Positions 44,900-54,045 are shown, counted from the first letter of the stretch. The stretch is DNA of 64,000 bases from Myxococcus virescens (GCF_900101905.1 NZ_FNAJ01000002.1:744001-808000), one strand, 5' to 3'. A program made the numbers and translations. The notes: a model not told the origin generated them from the letters alone.

Positions 44900-45937
44900 T
44901 CAGCCGAAGAAGACCTGGGCGACTTCAAAGAACTCCTGCGGGACGCGCTTGAGCTCGCGGGTGGCGTCCCCCAGGTCCACGCTGATGATGTCGTTGCCTC
45001 GCAGCGCGGCCATCTTCCCGAACTCGCCGCGGGCCACCATGTCGCAGGCGTGGACGCCGTAGCGGGTGGCGAGCACGCGGTCATGCGCGGTGGGGGCGCC
45101 GCCGCGCTGGATGTGGCCCAGCACGGACACGCGCGTCTCGAAGCCGGTGCGCCGCTCGATTTCGTGCGCCAGGATGGTGCCCACGCCACCGAGCCGCGGC
45201 CTGCCTGCCTCGTCCAGCGCGCCGCTGGTGACGAGCTGCTCCTGCTGGTCCGCGGACAGCTTGATGCGCGTGCCCTCCGCCACCACGACGATGGAGAAGG
45301 TGCGCCCGCCCGCGTGGCGGCGCTGGATGTGCTCGGCCACCTTCGCCAGGTCGGCGGGAATCTCCGGCACCAGGATGACGTCCGCGCCGCCAGCGATGCC
45401 CGCGTAGGTGGCAATCCAGCCCACGTGACGGCCCATCACCTCGCAGACGATGACGCGCTTGTGCGACTCCGCGGTGGAGTGCAGCCGGTCAATGGCCTCG
45501 GTGGCGATGGCGACGGCCGTGTCGAAGCCGAAGGTGAAGTCCGTGGCGTTGATGTCGTTGTCGATGGTCTTCGGCACACCGACGATGCGCAGCCCTTCCT
45601 GCGACATGCGCGTGGCGGCCGACAGCGTGCCTTCACCACCAATGGCGATGACGGCGTGGATGCCGTTGCGTTCGATGGCGCGCTTGACGCGCTCCAGCCC
45701 GTTTTCGACCTTGAACGGGTTGACGCGCGAGGTGCCGAGGATGGTGCCGCCCCGGTGGAGGATTCCGGACGTGGTTTCACGCGTGAGGCGGAAGTGGTTG
45801 TCCTCCAACAACCCCTTCCAACCATCGCGGAGGCCCATCATCTCGAAGCCGTGGGCGTTGGCGCGGCGGACGACGGCGCGGATGACGGCGTTCAGGCCGG
45901 GGCAGTCGCCCCCGCCGGTGAGCACGGCGACTTTCAT
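44900..45937 (-). CDS. pfkA: 6-phosphofructokinase
   Basis: 345 residues. It phosphorylates fructose-6-phosphate to the 1,6-bisphosphate. Signatures: VLTGGGDCPGLNAVIR, GGEGTLSAA, VPKTIDNDI, MGRHVGWIA and LGHIQRGGAPTAHD. The Gly after Glu in GGEGT combined with Lys in PKTIDND is the mixed signature of group III PFKs, which include both ATP- and pyrophosphate-dependent members, so the phosphate donor cannot be read from sequence alone. The known M. xanthus pfk lies with the kinase gene pkn4; no kinase gene is beside this one. Confidence 0.95.
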   Translation of the reverse strand: MKVAVLTGGGDCPGLNAVIRAVVRRANAHGFEMMGLRDGWKGLLEDNHFRLTRETTSGILHRGGTILGTSRVNPFKVENGLERVKRAIERNGIHAVIAIGGEGTLSAATRMSQEGLRIVGVPKTIDNDINATDFTFGFDTAVAIATEAIDRLHSTAESHKRVIVCEVMGRHVGWIATYAGIAGGADVILVPEIPADLAKVAEHIQRRHAGGRTFSIVVVAEGTRIKLSADQQEQLVTSGALDEAGRPRLGGVGTILAHEIERRTGFETRVSVLGHIQRGGAPTAHDRVLATRYGVHACDMVARGEFGKMAALRGNDIISVDLGDATRELKRVPQEFFEVAQVFFG

Positions 45938-46017
45938 GGAGAAACGTTCTATCGCGCCCGGCGCCAGACGCGATGTCCAAGTTCGCCCGAGCGCTCACCC
46001 GGGGACCTTCCAACCTT

Positions 46018-47445
46018 CTATCCGAACACCGCTGGACGACGCTGGGCCCAGGGGCGGGCAGCCTCCAACTGGGCGGCGAGCCGGAACAGGGTGGCCTCGT
46101 CTCCAAAGCGCCCTATGAACTGAACGCCCACGGGCAGGCCGTCCGGGCTCCAGTGGAGCGGCAGGCTCATGGCGGGCAGCCCCGTGGTGTTGGCCATCGG
46201 GCAGTGGGAGGCGAAGGCGCCCGCGCGGAGCAGCGCGGCCATGGGCTCGCCCGGTGGTGAGGAGAACGAGCCCAGCGGCGGCGCGAGCTCGTTGAGGGTG
46301 GGCATCAACCAGATGTCCACGTCGTCGAAGTGACGGAGCGCGGCGCGGCTGTGACGCTGCAATTCCGCGCTGGCGCGCAGATAGGCGGACAGGCCCTGGT
46401 CCAGGCCATATTGGTAGAGGGCCCAGGTGAAGGGCTCGAAGTGCGAAGCCTCCGGACTGCGTCCCAGGCGCTCGGCCATCGCGTCGATGCTGAAGACGAC
46501 GCCCGCGGTCCACATGGTGATGAAGTGCTGGCCCACCGCGTCATCACCGGGCACCTCCAGGCTGCCCTCGTCCACGTGGTGGCCCAGGTCCTCCAGCAGC
46601 CGGGCCGCGGAGTGGATGGCGGCCAGGCACTCCGGGTGGATGGCGGCGCCCATGGGGTTTCGTACGGCCACGCGGATGCGCAGGTGGCCCGGGGGCGTGT
46701 TGACCTCCTGGGTGTAGGGCCGGGCCTTGGCGGGGGCCTGGTACGGCGTCCCCGCGTCCGCGCCGCAGGTGACGTCGAGCAGCGCCGCGCTGTCTCGCAC
46801 GGAGCGGGTGAGGGCGTGTTCGGTGACGAGCCAGTGGACGGCGTCCGCGATGTCGGCGCCCATGGGGTTGCGGCCCCGGGTGGGCTTGAGGCCGAAGAGG
46901 CCACAGGCGGCGGCGGGGATGCGGATGGAGCCGCCGCTGTCCGTCGCGTGGGCGAAGGGCACCATGCCGCTGGCCACCGCCGCCGCCGCGCCGCCGCTGG
47001 ACCCGCCCGGAGAGCGCGAGGTGTCCCAGGGGTTGCGGCAGGGCCCGTGCAGCTCGCCCTCCGTGGTGGGGAGCAGCCCCATCTCCGGCGTGTTCGACTT
47101 GCCCAGCACCACCAGGCCGCTGCGCCGGTGGCGCTTCACCAGCTCGCTGTCCTGGTCTGGAACGTAGTCCTTCCCGAAGCGCGAGCCGTGAGTGAGCGGG
47201 TGACCCTCCTGGGCCGTGAGCAGGTCCTGGAGCAGGAAGGGGACGCCGGTGAAGGGGCCCGGAGGCAGCGTTCCCCGGGCACGCTCGCGCGCCTGGTCGA
47301 ACTGCGTCTGGACGACCGCGTTGAGTGTCGGGTTGTGGCGCTCGATGCGGGCAATGGCCGCATCCACGAGCTCGAGCGGCGTGGCCTCCCGGCGCCGGAC
47401 GAGCTCCGCCTGTGCCGTCGCGTCGAGACTGACAAAGGGGTCCAT
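46018..47445 (-). CDS. Amidase-signature family protein with catalytic Lys replaced
   Basis: 475 residues. The Ser-Ser part of the amidase-signature triad is intact: SPGGSSGG with Ser149, and DSGGSIR with the nucleophile Ser173, at the 24-residue spacing known from FAAH (217/241). The catalytic Lys, normally in VKD, is Gln73 ([10 protein letters not shown]; codon CAG). The Lys protonates the leaving group through the cis-Ser, so activity is expected to be severely reduced or changed. Start at the ATG that opens the conserved N-terminal helix. Divergent from nagB. Confidence 0.9.
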   Translation of the reverse strand: MDPFVSLDATAQAELVRRREATPLELVDAAIARIERHNPTLNAVVQTQFDQARERARGTLPPGPFTGVPFLLQDLLTAQEGHPLTHGSRFGKDYVPDQDSELVKRHRRSGLVVLGKSNTPEMGLLPTTEGELHGPCRNPWDTSRSPGGSSGGAAAAVASGMVPFAHATDSGGSIRIPAAACGLFGLKPTRGRNPMGADIADAVHWLVTEHALTRSVRDSAALLDVTCGADAGTPYQAPAKARPYTQEVNTPPGHLRIRVAVRNPMGAAIHPECLAAIHSAARLLEDLGHHVDEGSLEVPGDDAVGQHFITMWTAGVVFSIDAMAERLGRSPEASHFEPFTWALYQYGLDQGLSAYLRASAELQRHSRAALRHFDDVDIWLMPTLNELAPPLGSFSSPPGEPMAALLRAGAFASHCPMANTTGLPAMSLPLHWSPDGLPVGVQFIGRFGDEATLFRLAAQLEAARPWAQRRPAVFG

Positions 47446-47512
47446 GTCCCCGACTCTGGCATGATTCACGCGACCTGGAAGCGCACCCGGTGCGTGCCTA
47501 TGTTTCGGACCC

Positions 47513-48241
47513 ATGCGCATCCGCGTCTTCGATTCCGAGCGGGAGGCCGCCGCCACGTGCGCCCAGCGAATCGCCCGAGCGGTGGCGGCACGCCCCTCCC
47601 TGGTGCTGGGGCTCCCCACGGGGCGCACGCCGCTCAACGTGTACCGGGAGCTGGTGGAATTGTTCACACGCGGCGGTTTGGATTGGGCCCAGGTCCGGAC
47701 CTTCAACCTGGATGAGTTTCTGGGGGTGTCGGCGGACGACGCGGGCAGCTTCCGCGCCTACATGGAGCGGCACCTCTTCCAGCACGTCAACCTGTCGCCC
47801 GCGAACATCCAGTTCCTGGATGGCGCGGTGGAGGACGCGGAGGCGGAGTGCGCGCGCTACGAGGCCCGGTTGGCAGAAGCGGGCGGACTGGACCTGGTGT
47901 TGCTGGGGCTCGGTTCGAACGGGCACCTGGCCTTCAACGAGCCGGCGGACGGCCTGCGCGCGCGGTGTCACCGGACGCGGCTGAGCCGCCAGACGCGCGA
48001 GGCCAACCTCATGCTCTTCGGGGATGACCCGTCGCGCGTGCCGATGGAGGCGCTCACGCTGGGCATGGCCAGCATCCTCCAGGCACGGCAGGCGCTGCTG
48101 CTGGCTTTCGGCGAGGCCAAGGCGGAGGCGGTGCGCGGCATGGTGGAGGGCCCCGTCTCCCCCCGCTGTCCCGCCTCCTTCCTCCAGCTCCACCCGGACG
48201 TCGAGGTGTGGCTGGACCCGGCGGCGGCTCGCGCGCTGTAG
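47513..48241 (+). CDS. nagB: Glucosamine-6-phosphate deaminase
   Basis: 242 residues. It converts glucosamine-6-phosphate to fructose-6-phosphate and ammonia, feeding amino sugars from peptidoglycan or chitin into glycolysis. Signatures: LGLPTGRTPLNVYREL, FNLDEFLG and LGLGSNGHLAFNEPA with the catalytic Asn/His, and a LTLGMASIL loop. It is of the short (non-allosteric, Gram-positive-like) length. There is no nagA next to it, but the neighbouring transglycosylase also acts on peptidoglycan. Confidence 0.94.
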   Translation: MRIRVFDSEREAAATCAQRIARAVAARPSLVLGLPTGRTPLNVYRELVELFTRGGLDWAQVRTFNLDEFLGVSADDAGSFRAYMERHLFQHVNLSPANIQFLDGAVEDAEAECARYEARLAEAGGLDLVLLGLGSNGHLAFNEPADGLRARCHRTRLSRQTREANLMLFGDDPSRVPMEALTLGMASILQARQALLLAFGEAKAEAVRGMVEGPVSPRCPASFLQLHPDVEVWLDPAAARAL

Positions 48242-48256
48242 GCTGCTGCGCCCGCC

Positions 48257-48988
48257 TCAGCTCCGGCCATTCTCCGCGGGCGCGGCGGGCTTCTTCGGCT
48301 CCTTCGCCGCGGACGCCGGTGCCTTTGAGCGTGCCGGAGCCACCGGCTTCGGCTTCGCCACGGGCTTCACCGCGGGCGGCGCCTTCCGCGGCGGAGGCGG
48401 GCGCGTCAGCTCCCACGCCGCGAGCACCTTGGGCACGTAGAACTCCGTCTCGCCATTGCGCGGCACGCGGCCATTCACGGCGCCTGGGCCCGCGTTGTAC
48501 GCGGCCACCGCGAGCCGCACGTCACCGAAGCGCCGAAGCTGCTGGGCCAGATAGCGTGCGCTGCCGTCAATCGCCGGCTCCGGGTCGAACGGGTCCTTCA
48601 CACCCAGCATGGCCGCGGTGCCGGGCATCAGCTGTCCGGGCCCCATGGCTCCCGCCGGGGAGATGCGGTGCACGCGCGTCTCCGACTCCACCTGCACCAG
48701 CGCGCGCAGCAGCCCCGCGGGAAGGCGGTGCCGGCGCTCGGCCGCGTCGATGACGGGCTCCAGGGGCGCGTGTCCCTCCACCAGGCACGACGGCCGGTGC
48801 GCCAGATACGCGCGCAGCGCGCCCGCCTTGGCCTCCAGGAACGAGAAGGACAGCGGCGACACGAAGCTGTTGCCGAACCAGGCCACCGCGACGTTGAGCA
48901 GCACCACCGGCGCGAGCACACACGGCAACCACCACGCCCACCCGGGCACCGTCATCCCCGCACGCCGTGCCGCCCGCTTGCGTCCCAC
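48257..48988 (-). CDS. Membrane-anchored lytic transglycosylase (SLT domain)
   Basis: 243 residues. An N-terminal membrane anchor (about 18-38) and a lysozyme-like SLT domain with catalytic Glu in VQVESETRVHRISPAGAMGPGQLMP, then AIDGSARYLAQQL and AVAAYNAGPGAV. It cleaves peptidoglycan glycan strands. The C-terminal 50 residues are a Pro/Ala/Lys tail, possibly spanning or binding the wall. Start is GTG 48988; an ATG at 48955 would remove 11 basic residues. Convergent with nagB, with 15 bp between stops. Confidence 0.92.
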   Translation of the reverse strand: MGRKRAARRAGMTVPGWAWWLPCVLAPVVLLNVAVAWFGNSFVSPLSFSFLEAKAGALRAYLAHRPSCLVEGHAPLEPVIDAAERRHRLPAGLLRALVQVESETRVHRISPAGAMGPGQLMPGTAAMLGVKDPFDPEPAIDGSARYLAQQLRRFGDVRLAVAAYNAGPGAVNGRVPRNGETEFYVPKVLAAWELTRPPPPRKAPPAVKPVAKPKPVAPARSKAPASAAKEPKKPAAPAENGRS

Positions 48989-48998
48989 CCCTCCACCC

Positions 48999-49727
48999 TT
49001 AGGGGCGCTTGGGGCCTCCGTCCAACTTCCGGCGCCCGGGGCGGACCTCCGGGGGCAGGCGCAGCCCGTCCAGCACCAGCGTGGTGAGCGCGTCCGGCAG
49101 CTCCAGCGGGTTGCCGATGTCCTCCTCGCTCAGCACCGCCAGCAGCAGCCGCTCCACGGCGCCCACCACCGCCAGTCCGCTCACCGCCGGACGGATGGGG
49201 CGCAGCAGCCCGCTGGTGTGCGCCTTCTGCGTGATGTCCACCGCGTGACGCGCCACCTGCCGCGCCAGCTCCGCCACCTTCGTCCGCGCCCCCACGGCGG
49301 GCCCCCGGGACTCCTGGAGGTACAGCCGCACCACACCCGGGTACTGGAGGAGGGCGCTGGCAATCACCGCCGCCACCGCGCGGTACGCGTCGAACATGGC
49401 CTCCACGTTGCGCGCCTCCGCCAGGGAGTGGCCGCACGTCTCCAGCCCGGCCAGCAGCTCGCGGCGCACCGGCTCCAGCAGGCCGTCCACCAGCGCCGCC
49501 TTGTCGTCGAAGTACCGGTAGAACGTCCCCTTGGCCACCCCGGCCGCCTGGGTGATGTCGTCGATGGTGACGCCATCCAGGCCCCGCGCCAGGAACAGCT
49601 TCAGCGCGGCGTCCTCCAGGGACTGCTCTCGCTCTCGGCGGTGGGCCTCGCGGCGGCCTCCGGGCCGTGCGGGCGGCTTGCCCGTCTCCTGGGCGCCATC
49701 CGCCCGCGTGCCATCCCGGCTCGCCAT
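48999..49727 (-). CDS. TetR/AcrR-family transcriptional regulator
   Basis: 242 residues. After a disordered, basic first 30 residues comes the TetR helix-turn-helix (FLARGLDGVTIDDITQAAGVAKGTFYRYFDDKAALV), followed by an all-helical ligand-binding domain. Divergently transcribed from the di-iron hydroxylase gene with a matching palindrome between them, so it probably represses that gene and itself until it binds a lipid-like ligand (inference). The transglycosylase start lies 10 bp downstream of its stop on the same strand. Confidence 0.92.
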   Translation of the reverse strand: MASRDGTRADGAQETGKPPARPGGRREAHRREREQSLEDAALKLFLARGLDGVTIDDITQAAGVAKGTFYRYFDDKAALVDGLLEPVRRELLAGLETCGHSLAEARNVEAMFDAYRAVAAVIASALLQYPGVVRLYLQESRGPAVGARTKVAELARQVARHAVDITQKAHTSGLLRPIRPAVSGLAVVGAVERLLLAVLSEEDIGNPLELPDALTTLVLDGLRLPPEVRPGRRKLDGGPKRP

Positions 49728-49765
49728 TGCCGTGCGCTCCAGTCCATTGCGCGGTAGAAAAAGAG

Positions 49766-49779
49766 TGACCAAATAGTCA
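49766..49779. promoter_or_regulatory. Probable TetR operator
   Basis: The 14-mer TGACCAAATAGTCA is a near-palindrome with TGAC/GTCA arms. It sits in the 98 bp between the divergent TetR gene and the hydroxylase gene, the usual position and size of a TetR-family operator. The promoter elements it would cover are not clear enough to place. Confidence 0.6.
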
Positions 49780-49825
49780 TTTATGGGAAGCGAAGCGCCG
49801 GCCGGGCGCTTCGCCGGAGGCGACG

Positions 49826-50386
49826 ATGATCGGCATCCCCCTGGGCTGGGTTTACTCCAATTTCGGTGAATGGGTCCTTCACAGGTCCGTCCTGCACGGC
49901 CTGGGGAAGAACCGGAAGAGCTTCTGGAGCTTCCACTGGCACGAGCACCACCAGAAGTCGCGGCGCCACGACATGGTGGACGACCAGTACATGCGCTCGC
50001 TGTGGAGCTGGTCGGCGCAGACCAAGGAGCTGATGGGGCTGGCGGTGCTGGCGCTGGCCCACGCGCCGCTGTTGCCGGTGGCGCCCTTCTTCGTGGGGAC
50101 GGTGTGGGCCTGCGCGGCGAACTACTACTTCGTCCACCGGCGCGCGCACCTGGACCCGAAGTGGGCGCGTGAGCACCTGCCGTGGCACTACGACCACCAC
50201 ATGGGCAAGGACCAGAACGCGAACTGGTGCGTGACGCACCCGTTCTTCGACCTGGTCATGGGCACGCGGCGCGAGTTCCTCAACGTGCAACCTCCCGCGT
50301 CCAAGCAGCCCGCGCCCGTCGAACAGCCCGTGCCCGCGCCCGTGGAGGCCCGGAAGCGCGCGGCGGCGGCTTCCGGGCTCCGGTAA
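49826..50386 (+). CDS. Fatty acid hydroxylase/desaturase-like di-iron membrane protein
   Basis: 186 residues. Histidine clusters of the fatty-acid hydroxylase superfamily are present: HRSVLH, HWHEHH, VHRRAH, HLPWHYDHH and a final THPFFD, with short hydrophobic segments between them. Such enzymes use a membrane di-iron centre and O2 to hydroxylate or desaturate lipids or carotenoids. It is short and single-domain. The C-terminal 40 residues are a Pro/Ala-rich tail. It is probably controlled by the divergent TetR regulator. Confidence 0.85.
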   Translation: MIGIPLGWVYSNFGEWVLHRSVLHGLGKNRKSFWSFHWHEHHQKSRRHDMVDDQYMRSLWSWSAQTKELMGLAVLALAHAPLLPVAPFFVGTVWACAANYYFVHRRAHLDPKWAREHLPWHYDHHMGKDQNANWCVTHPFFDLVMGTRREFLNVQPPASKQPAPVEQPVPAPVEARKRAAAASGLR

Positions 50387-50397
50387 CGGCGGGCGGC

Positions 50398-50943
50398 CTA
50401 GAACACCAGGTCGAAGTAGTTGGCGTGCGCCTTCACGCCCGCGCAGGCGCGCAGCGAGGCGGTCCAGTCCTCGGAAGGCAGCGTGCCCCGGGCGTCGAAG
50501 ATGAACTCCAGCTCGGGCTGCCGGGCCAGGTCCATCAGGTCCACCGGGCCGGTGCTGGTGAGCTGGAGGGTGCGCGTGGGCGCGGTGCTGGTGCGCGTGT
50601 ACTCACCGATGACGTGGGTGTCGTTGGAGCCCGGCAGGCGCACGGAGACGTTGGCGCGCTCCACGCCGCTCAGGTCCGTGTCGGCCGTCACCTCGAAGAG
50701 GCGCAGCCGGAGCTCGGTTTCGATGTCCGTGTCCTCGGGCAGCGGGTCGGAGAAGTCGCCCAGCGGGAAGGTGATGCTCCGCTCCACGTTGACGGTGAGC
50801 GGCAGCGCCGCGGGGAAGGACAGGTCGCGCTCCGTCTTGCAGATCTCCTCGGCCTCGGCCTCGATGAAGAAGAGGGATTCACAGCCGGTGGCGAGCATCG
50901 CGATGCTGGAGAGGAGCAGGATGCGGAAGGAAGTCGTTCGCAT
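50398..50943 (-). CDS. Lipoprotein of unknown function
   Basis: 181 residues. Lipobox LATGCES (Cys about 21). The mature part is acidic and beta-rich, and no family is recognised. It lies 18 bp after the barrel-like gene on the same strand, so the two are likely one operon: an outer-membrane protein with a partner lipoprotein. No catalytic motif is visible. Confidence 0.78.
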   Translation of the reverse strand: MRTTSFRILLLSSIAMLATGCESLFFIEAEAEEICKTERDLSFPAALPLTVNVERSITFPLGDFSDPLPEDTDIETELRLRLFEVTADTDLSGVERANVSVRLPGSNDTHVIGEYTRTSTAPTRTLQLTSTGPVDLMDLARQPELEFIFDARGTLPSEDWTASLRACAGVKAHANYFDLVF

Positions 50944-50961
50944 GGTTGAAAAGCTCCTGGC

Positions 50962-51588
50962 TCAGAAGAAGTAGAGGATGAAGCCCAGCTTCACGGAGGG
51001 CATGGTGGCGCGCACGGAGAGGTTCCTCGCGGTGACGTCCGGGTCATCCGTGGCGTCCTGGAGCAGGGCGCTCGCGTCGTCCACGCCCAGGTCCACGTAG
51101 CTGAGGCCCAGGTGCAGGAAGAAGTTGAAGCGGCTGGCCGCGCCCACCTCCAGGCCCACGCTGCCGGTGACGTAGTTGTACGTCACGTCGCGAATGGCCG
51201 CGCTGGCCCGGCTCGGCGTCGCGCCCAGCCAGTCCACCACGTCGTTGTAGTCCGAACCGAAGTAGTGCCCCGCCTCCACGTTGAAGGATGGCGCCAGGAA
51301 GGTCTGCATCGGCAGGATGCTCAGGCCGCCGCGCAAGCCGAAGCTGAGCGTGTTGGTGGTGGGGCCCGCTTGCAAGCGCAGCCACGGCAGCGGCCGCAGC
51401 ACCGCGGACAGGCCCACGCCGTGCGGCGCGCCCGCGTCCAGCATGAGGCCAAAGCGGTGAGGGGTATCCGACCCGTCGGCCAGGGCCGGCGTCGCGGCCC
51501 CCAGGCCCAGGGCGCAGGTGAGCGCCGCGCCGTGCCGTCCCAGCAGGAATGTCCTTTGTCGTCTCGTCGAGGATGTCGCCATCGTCAT
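50962..51588 (-). CDS. Small outer-membrane beta-barrel protein
   Basis: 208 residues. Signal peptide ending near ALADG. The rest is amphipathic strands with Gly and aromatic residues (FGLMLDAGAPHGVGLSAVL, VTGSVGLEVGAASRFNFFLHLG) and ends in an aromatic strand (LGFILYFF), which is the Omp C-terminal signature for BAM recognition. No named family is recognised. ATG 51588 is used; ATG 51582 is equivalent. Confidence 0.78.
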   Translation of the reverse strand: MTMATSSTRRQRTFLLGRHGAALTCALGLGAATPALADGSDTPHRFGLMLDAGAPHGVGLSAVLRPLPWLRLQAGPTTNTLSFGLRGGLSILPMQTFLAPSFNVEAGHYFGSDYNDVVDWLGATPSRASAAIRDVTYNYVTGSVGLEVGAASRFNFFLHLGLSYVDLGVDDASALLQDATDDPDVTARNLSVRATMPSVKLGFILYFF

Positions 51589-51729
51589 GTCGTGTTCCAG
51601 CGTGTTCCGGCCCGGTGGCCATCATTCGCGCGACCGGGCGGAAAAAGAAGCGACGTCAGGGAAAATGACGGCGGGAAGAGGCCGCTTCGGCGCTGGTATC
51701 CGACATTGGCGGCCAGGGCCGCCGGTATT

Positions 51730-53115
51730 TCAGGGCTCTGTCGTCCGATTGGCGGCGAGCCCGATGACGTTGACCATCAAATCCTTGATGCGGCGCGGCT
51801 TCTCTCCGCCGTTGTCGCGGACGATGAGGTCGATGTCGTCGTCGGCCCGGTGGTACTCGGGGATGAGGTCTCCGCCGCCGTTGGGGTTGGACAGGCCCTC
51901 GAACATGAAGAGGACGTCCTCGCCCTTGCGCCCGAAGGACGCACCGTCCTGCCGGTCGCGGAACACGTTGATGTCCCGGTTGATGCGGTCGAACGGGTCA
52001 TCGAGCTTCGCGTTCGCCTGGTCCAGCACGTCCCGGAAGTAGTTGGGCTGTCCGCGCGAGTTGGTGTCCACCACGGACAGGCGCTGGTCATCCCAGCGGC
52101 CCACCATGTCCACGTTGATGACGCCGGCAATCTCCTCCATGCCGAGCCCCGGAATCGGGTGGTCCACGAAGTACTGCGAGCCCACCAGGCCCTTCTCCTC
52201 GGCGCCCGTCCACAGGAAGAGCACGGAGCGGTCCAGCTCGCCGCGCCTGGCCGCCTCCGCCAGCTCCGGCACCGCCGCCATCAGCACCGCGCTGCCGGAG
52301 GCGTTGTCGTCCGCGCCGTTGAGGACGTTGCCGCGCCGGTCCACGCCGTCGTGGTCCAGGTGGGCCATCACCACGATGACCTCGTCCTTGTTCGGCCCCG
52401 AGCCCGGCAGCAGCGCCATGGTGTTCACCGCCTGTCCGGACGGGGAGGCGAGCTGGCGCAGCTCCTCCACGCTTCGCCGCGCCCCCTCGCGCGGCGGCGC
52501 CAGGGGCAGGCCGCGCGCGTTCATCGACTTCTCGTACTGCTGGTTGAGCAGCGCGAGCGTCTCCTTGGGCATGTTGTCGTCGAGGTAGAAGCCGCCCTCG
52601 AACAGCGCGTGTCCGTAGGTGCTCGGCGTGTGGGCGTGCTCGCCCGATTCGCCGCGCACCCCGGGCCGGCCCGCGAACGAGTACACGTCGAAGCGCTGCT
52701 CGAAGGCGTTGTCCGGGTTGTTCGTGTTGGGGCCGACGAGGCCGTACTTCTGCACGTGCTGCTGCACGTACAGCGACGCGGCATCCAGACCGGCTGACGG
52801 GCTGTCGCGGCCCTGGAGCTCGTCCGAGGACAGGTACGCGATGTGCGTCATCGGGTCCGAGTCCACCGCGACGCTGTCCACCTCCGGCTCCGGCGCGGGG
52901 GCCGGCTCCACCGGCGCGGTGGGCGGCGGCGTGGGCACGGTGCACACGAGCGGTCGGGGCGCGCGGGCCGATGACTCGAAGCGGTCCGCGTTCCAACCAG
53001 GAGGCGCGCTGGCGGGCTTCGCCGGGGACTCGGCGGCCCGGGGGTCCTTCGCCACGGCGGCGCGCGGCGGAAGTGAGGGGAGAGGACGCGGGCTGTCGCT
53101 GACTTTCGTGGCCAT
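51730..53115 (-). CDS. M28-family zinc metallopeptidase without a signal peptide
   Basis: 461 residues. The M28 (aminopeptidase Y/S type) di-zinc site is complete: MAHLDHDG, NGADDNASG, GAEEKGLVGS, INVDMVGR and EYHRADDD. Before it come about 90 Pro/Ala-rich, low-complexity residues and no hydrophobic signal, which is odd for a family that is usually exported. The ATG at 53115 has no clear ribosome site. It may be cytoplasmic or leave the cell by a non-classical route. Divergent from the DUF4255 operon across 233 bp. Confidence 0.88.
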   Translation of the reverse strand: MATKVSDSPRPLPSLPPRAAVAKDPRAAESPAKPASAPPGWNADRFESSARAPRPLVCTVPTPPPTAPVEPAPAPEPEVDSVAVDSDPMTHIAYLSSDELQGRDSPSAGLDAASLYVQQHVQKYGLVGPNTNNPDNAFEQRFDVYSFAGRPGVRGESGEHAHTPSTYGHALFEGGFYLDDNMPKETLALLNQQYEKSMNARGLPLAPPREGARRSVEELRQLASPSGQAVNTMALLPGSGPNKDEVIVVMAHLDHDGVDRRGNVLNGADDNASGSAVLMAAVPELAEAARRGELDRSVLFLWTGAEEKGLVGSQYFVDHPIPGLGMEEIAGVINVDMVGRWDDQRLSVVDTNSRGQPNYFRDVLDQANAKLDDPFDRINRDINVFRDRQDGASFGRKGEDVLFMFEGLSNPNGGGDLIPEYHRADDDIDLIVRDNGGEKPRRIKDLMVNVIGLAANRTTEP

Positions 53116-53348
53116 GGTGGAGGAGTCCCGGTGCGCGTGGGGGTAGCGCGTCTTGGAATTATCCGTCCCAGCCGTCCGAGAGTTGTGTGCCTTCTTTTTC
53201 CCTGCGATTGCCGGGGGTTGTTGAAGGCCGGACGTCGCTCCGCCCCGCCGGTCAATACCTGCACCTGGAAGCCGGTGACACGTTGCAAGTCCGGAAAGCA
53301 CCGGGCTGCGAGTGGCCCGGGTCGACCGGCCCAGGACGGGGGGTCCGG

Positions 53349-54044
53349 ATGATCGACGAAGTCGATCAACGTTTGAAGGCGTGGGTGGGCCGCATTGCCG
53401 GTGATGTCCCGGTGTTCCTGGGCGTGCCGGACCGCGAATCGCTCGAGCGAGGCGTCTGCCTGTACCTGCTGGAGCTGGGGCCCGCGCCTCCGGCCCGAGG
53501 CGGGGGCGGGGGGCGCGCGTCGCTGCAGATTTCGGTCTGCTACGTCATCACCGCGGGGGCGGAGTCCCCGGAGCGAGCGCACCGGCTGCTGGGTGAGCTC
53601 GTCTTCGCGGCCATGGAGGAGGCGGACTTCGAGGTGGAGCTCACGCCGGTGCCCACCACGGTGTGGGCCGGGCTGAGGACCGCGCCGCGTCCCTGCTTCC
53701 GCCTGCGCGTCCCGGTGCGGCGGGAGCGCGCGATGCCCGTCATCCACCGGGTGCTCTTTCCCGCCACGCCCCAGGCCGCGCCGACGCCCGCGGAGGCGCT
53801 GCTGGGCTGTGTCGTCGGCCCGGGGGACGTGCCGATTCCGGGCGCGCTCGTCGAACTGCCCACGTTGAAGCTCACCACGCGCACGGATGCCAAGGGCTGC
53901 TTCCGTTTTCCCAGCGTGCCCCCCGTGGCCACGCTGGGGCGGCTGGAAGTGCGCGCCAGGGGTGAGCTGCTCGAGCTGGGCTCGGAGGTGCTCGCCGCCG
54001 AGCCCCAGCCGCTGCTCATCCGCCTGCCGTTGAAGGAGGAGTGA
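53349..54044 (+). CDS. DUF4255 (Pvc16-like) protein with a carboxypeptidase-regulatory-like C-terminus
   Basis: 231 residues. The first 150 residues fit DUF4255, the Pvc16 family found in contractile injection systems and phage-tail-like particles (IDEVDQRLKAWV, VCLYLLELGP, ISVCYVITAGAESPERAHRLLG). After a Pro/Ala linker, the last 80 residues look like a CarboxypepD_reg beta sandwich (GCVVGPGDVPIPGALVELP, TRTDAKGCFRFPSVPP). No sheath, tube, baseplate or AAA gene is nearby, so it is an orphan. The next gene begins 1 bp after its stop. Confidence 0.82.
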   Translation: MIDEVDQRLKAWVGRIAGDVPVFLGVPDRESLERGVCLYLLELGPAPPARGGGGGRASLQISVCYVITAGAESPERAHRLLGELVFAAMEEADFEVELTPVPTTVWAGLRTAPRPCFRLRVPVRRERAMPVIHRVLFPATPQAAPTPAEALLGCVVGPGDVPIPGALVELPTLKLTTRTDAKGCFRFPSVPPVATLGRLEVRARGELLELGSEVLAAEPQPLLIRLPLKEE

Positions 54045-54045
54045 C

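Noticed and set aside
46330-47715. A 461-codon plus-strand open frame opposite the amidase gene
   Set aside because: Composition (His/Arg/Gly/Ala) and lack of any motif mark it as a shadow; the minus-strand amidase has full family signatures.
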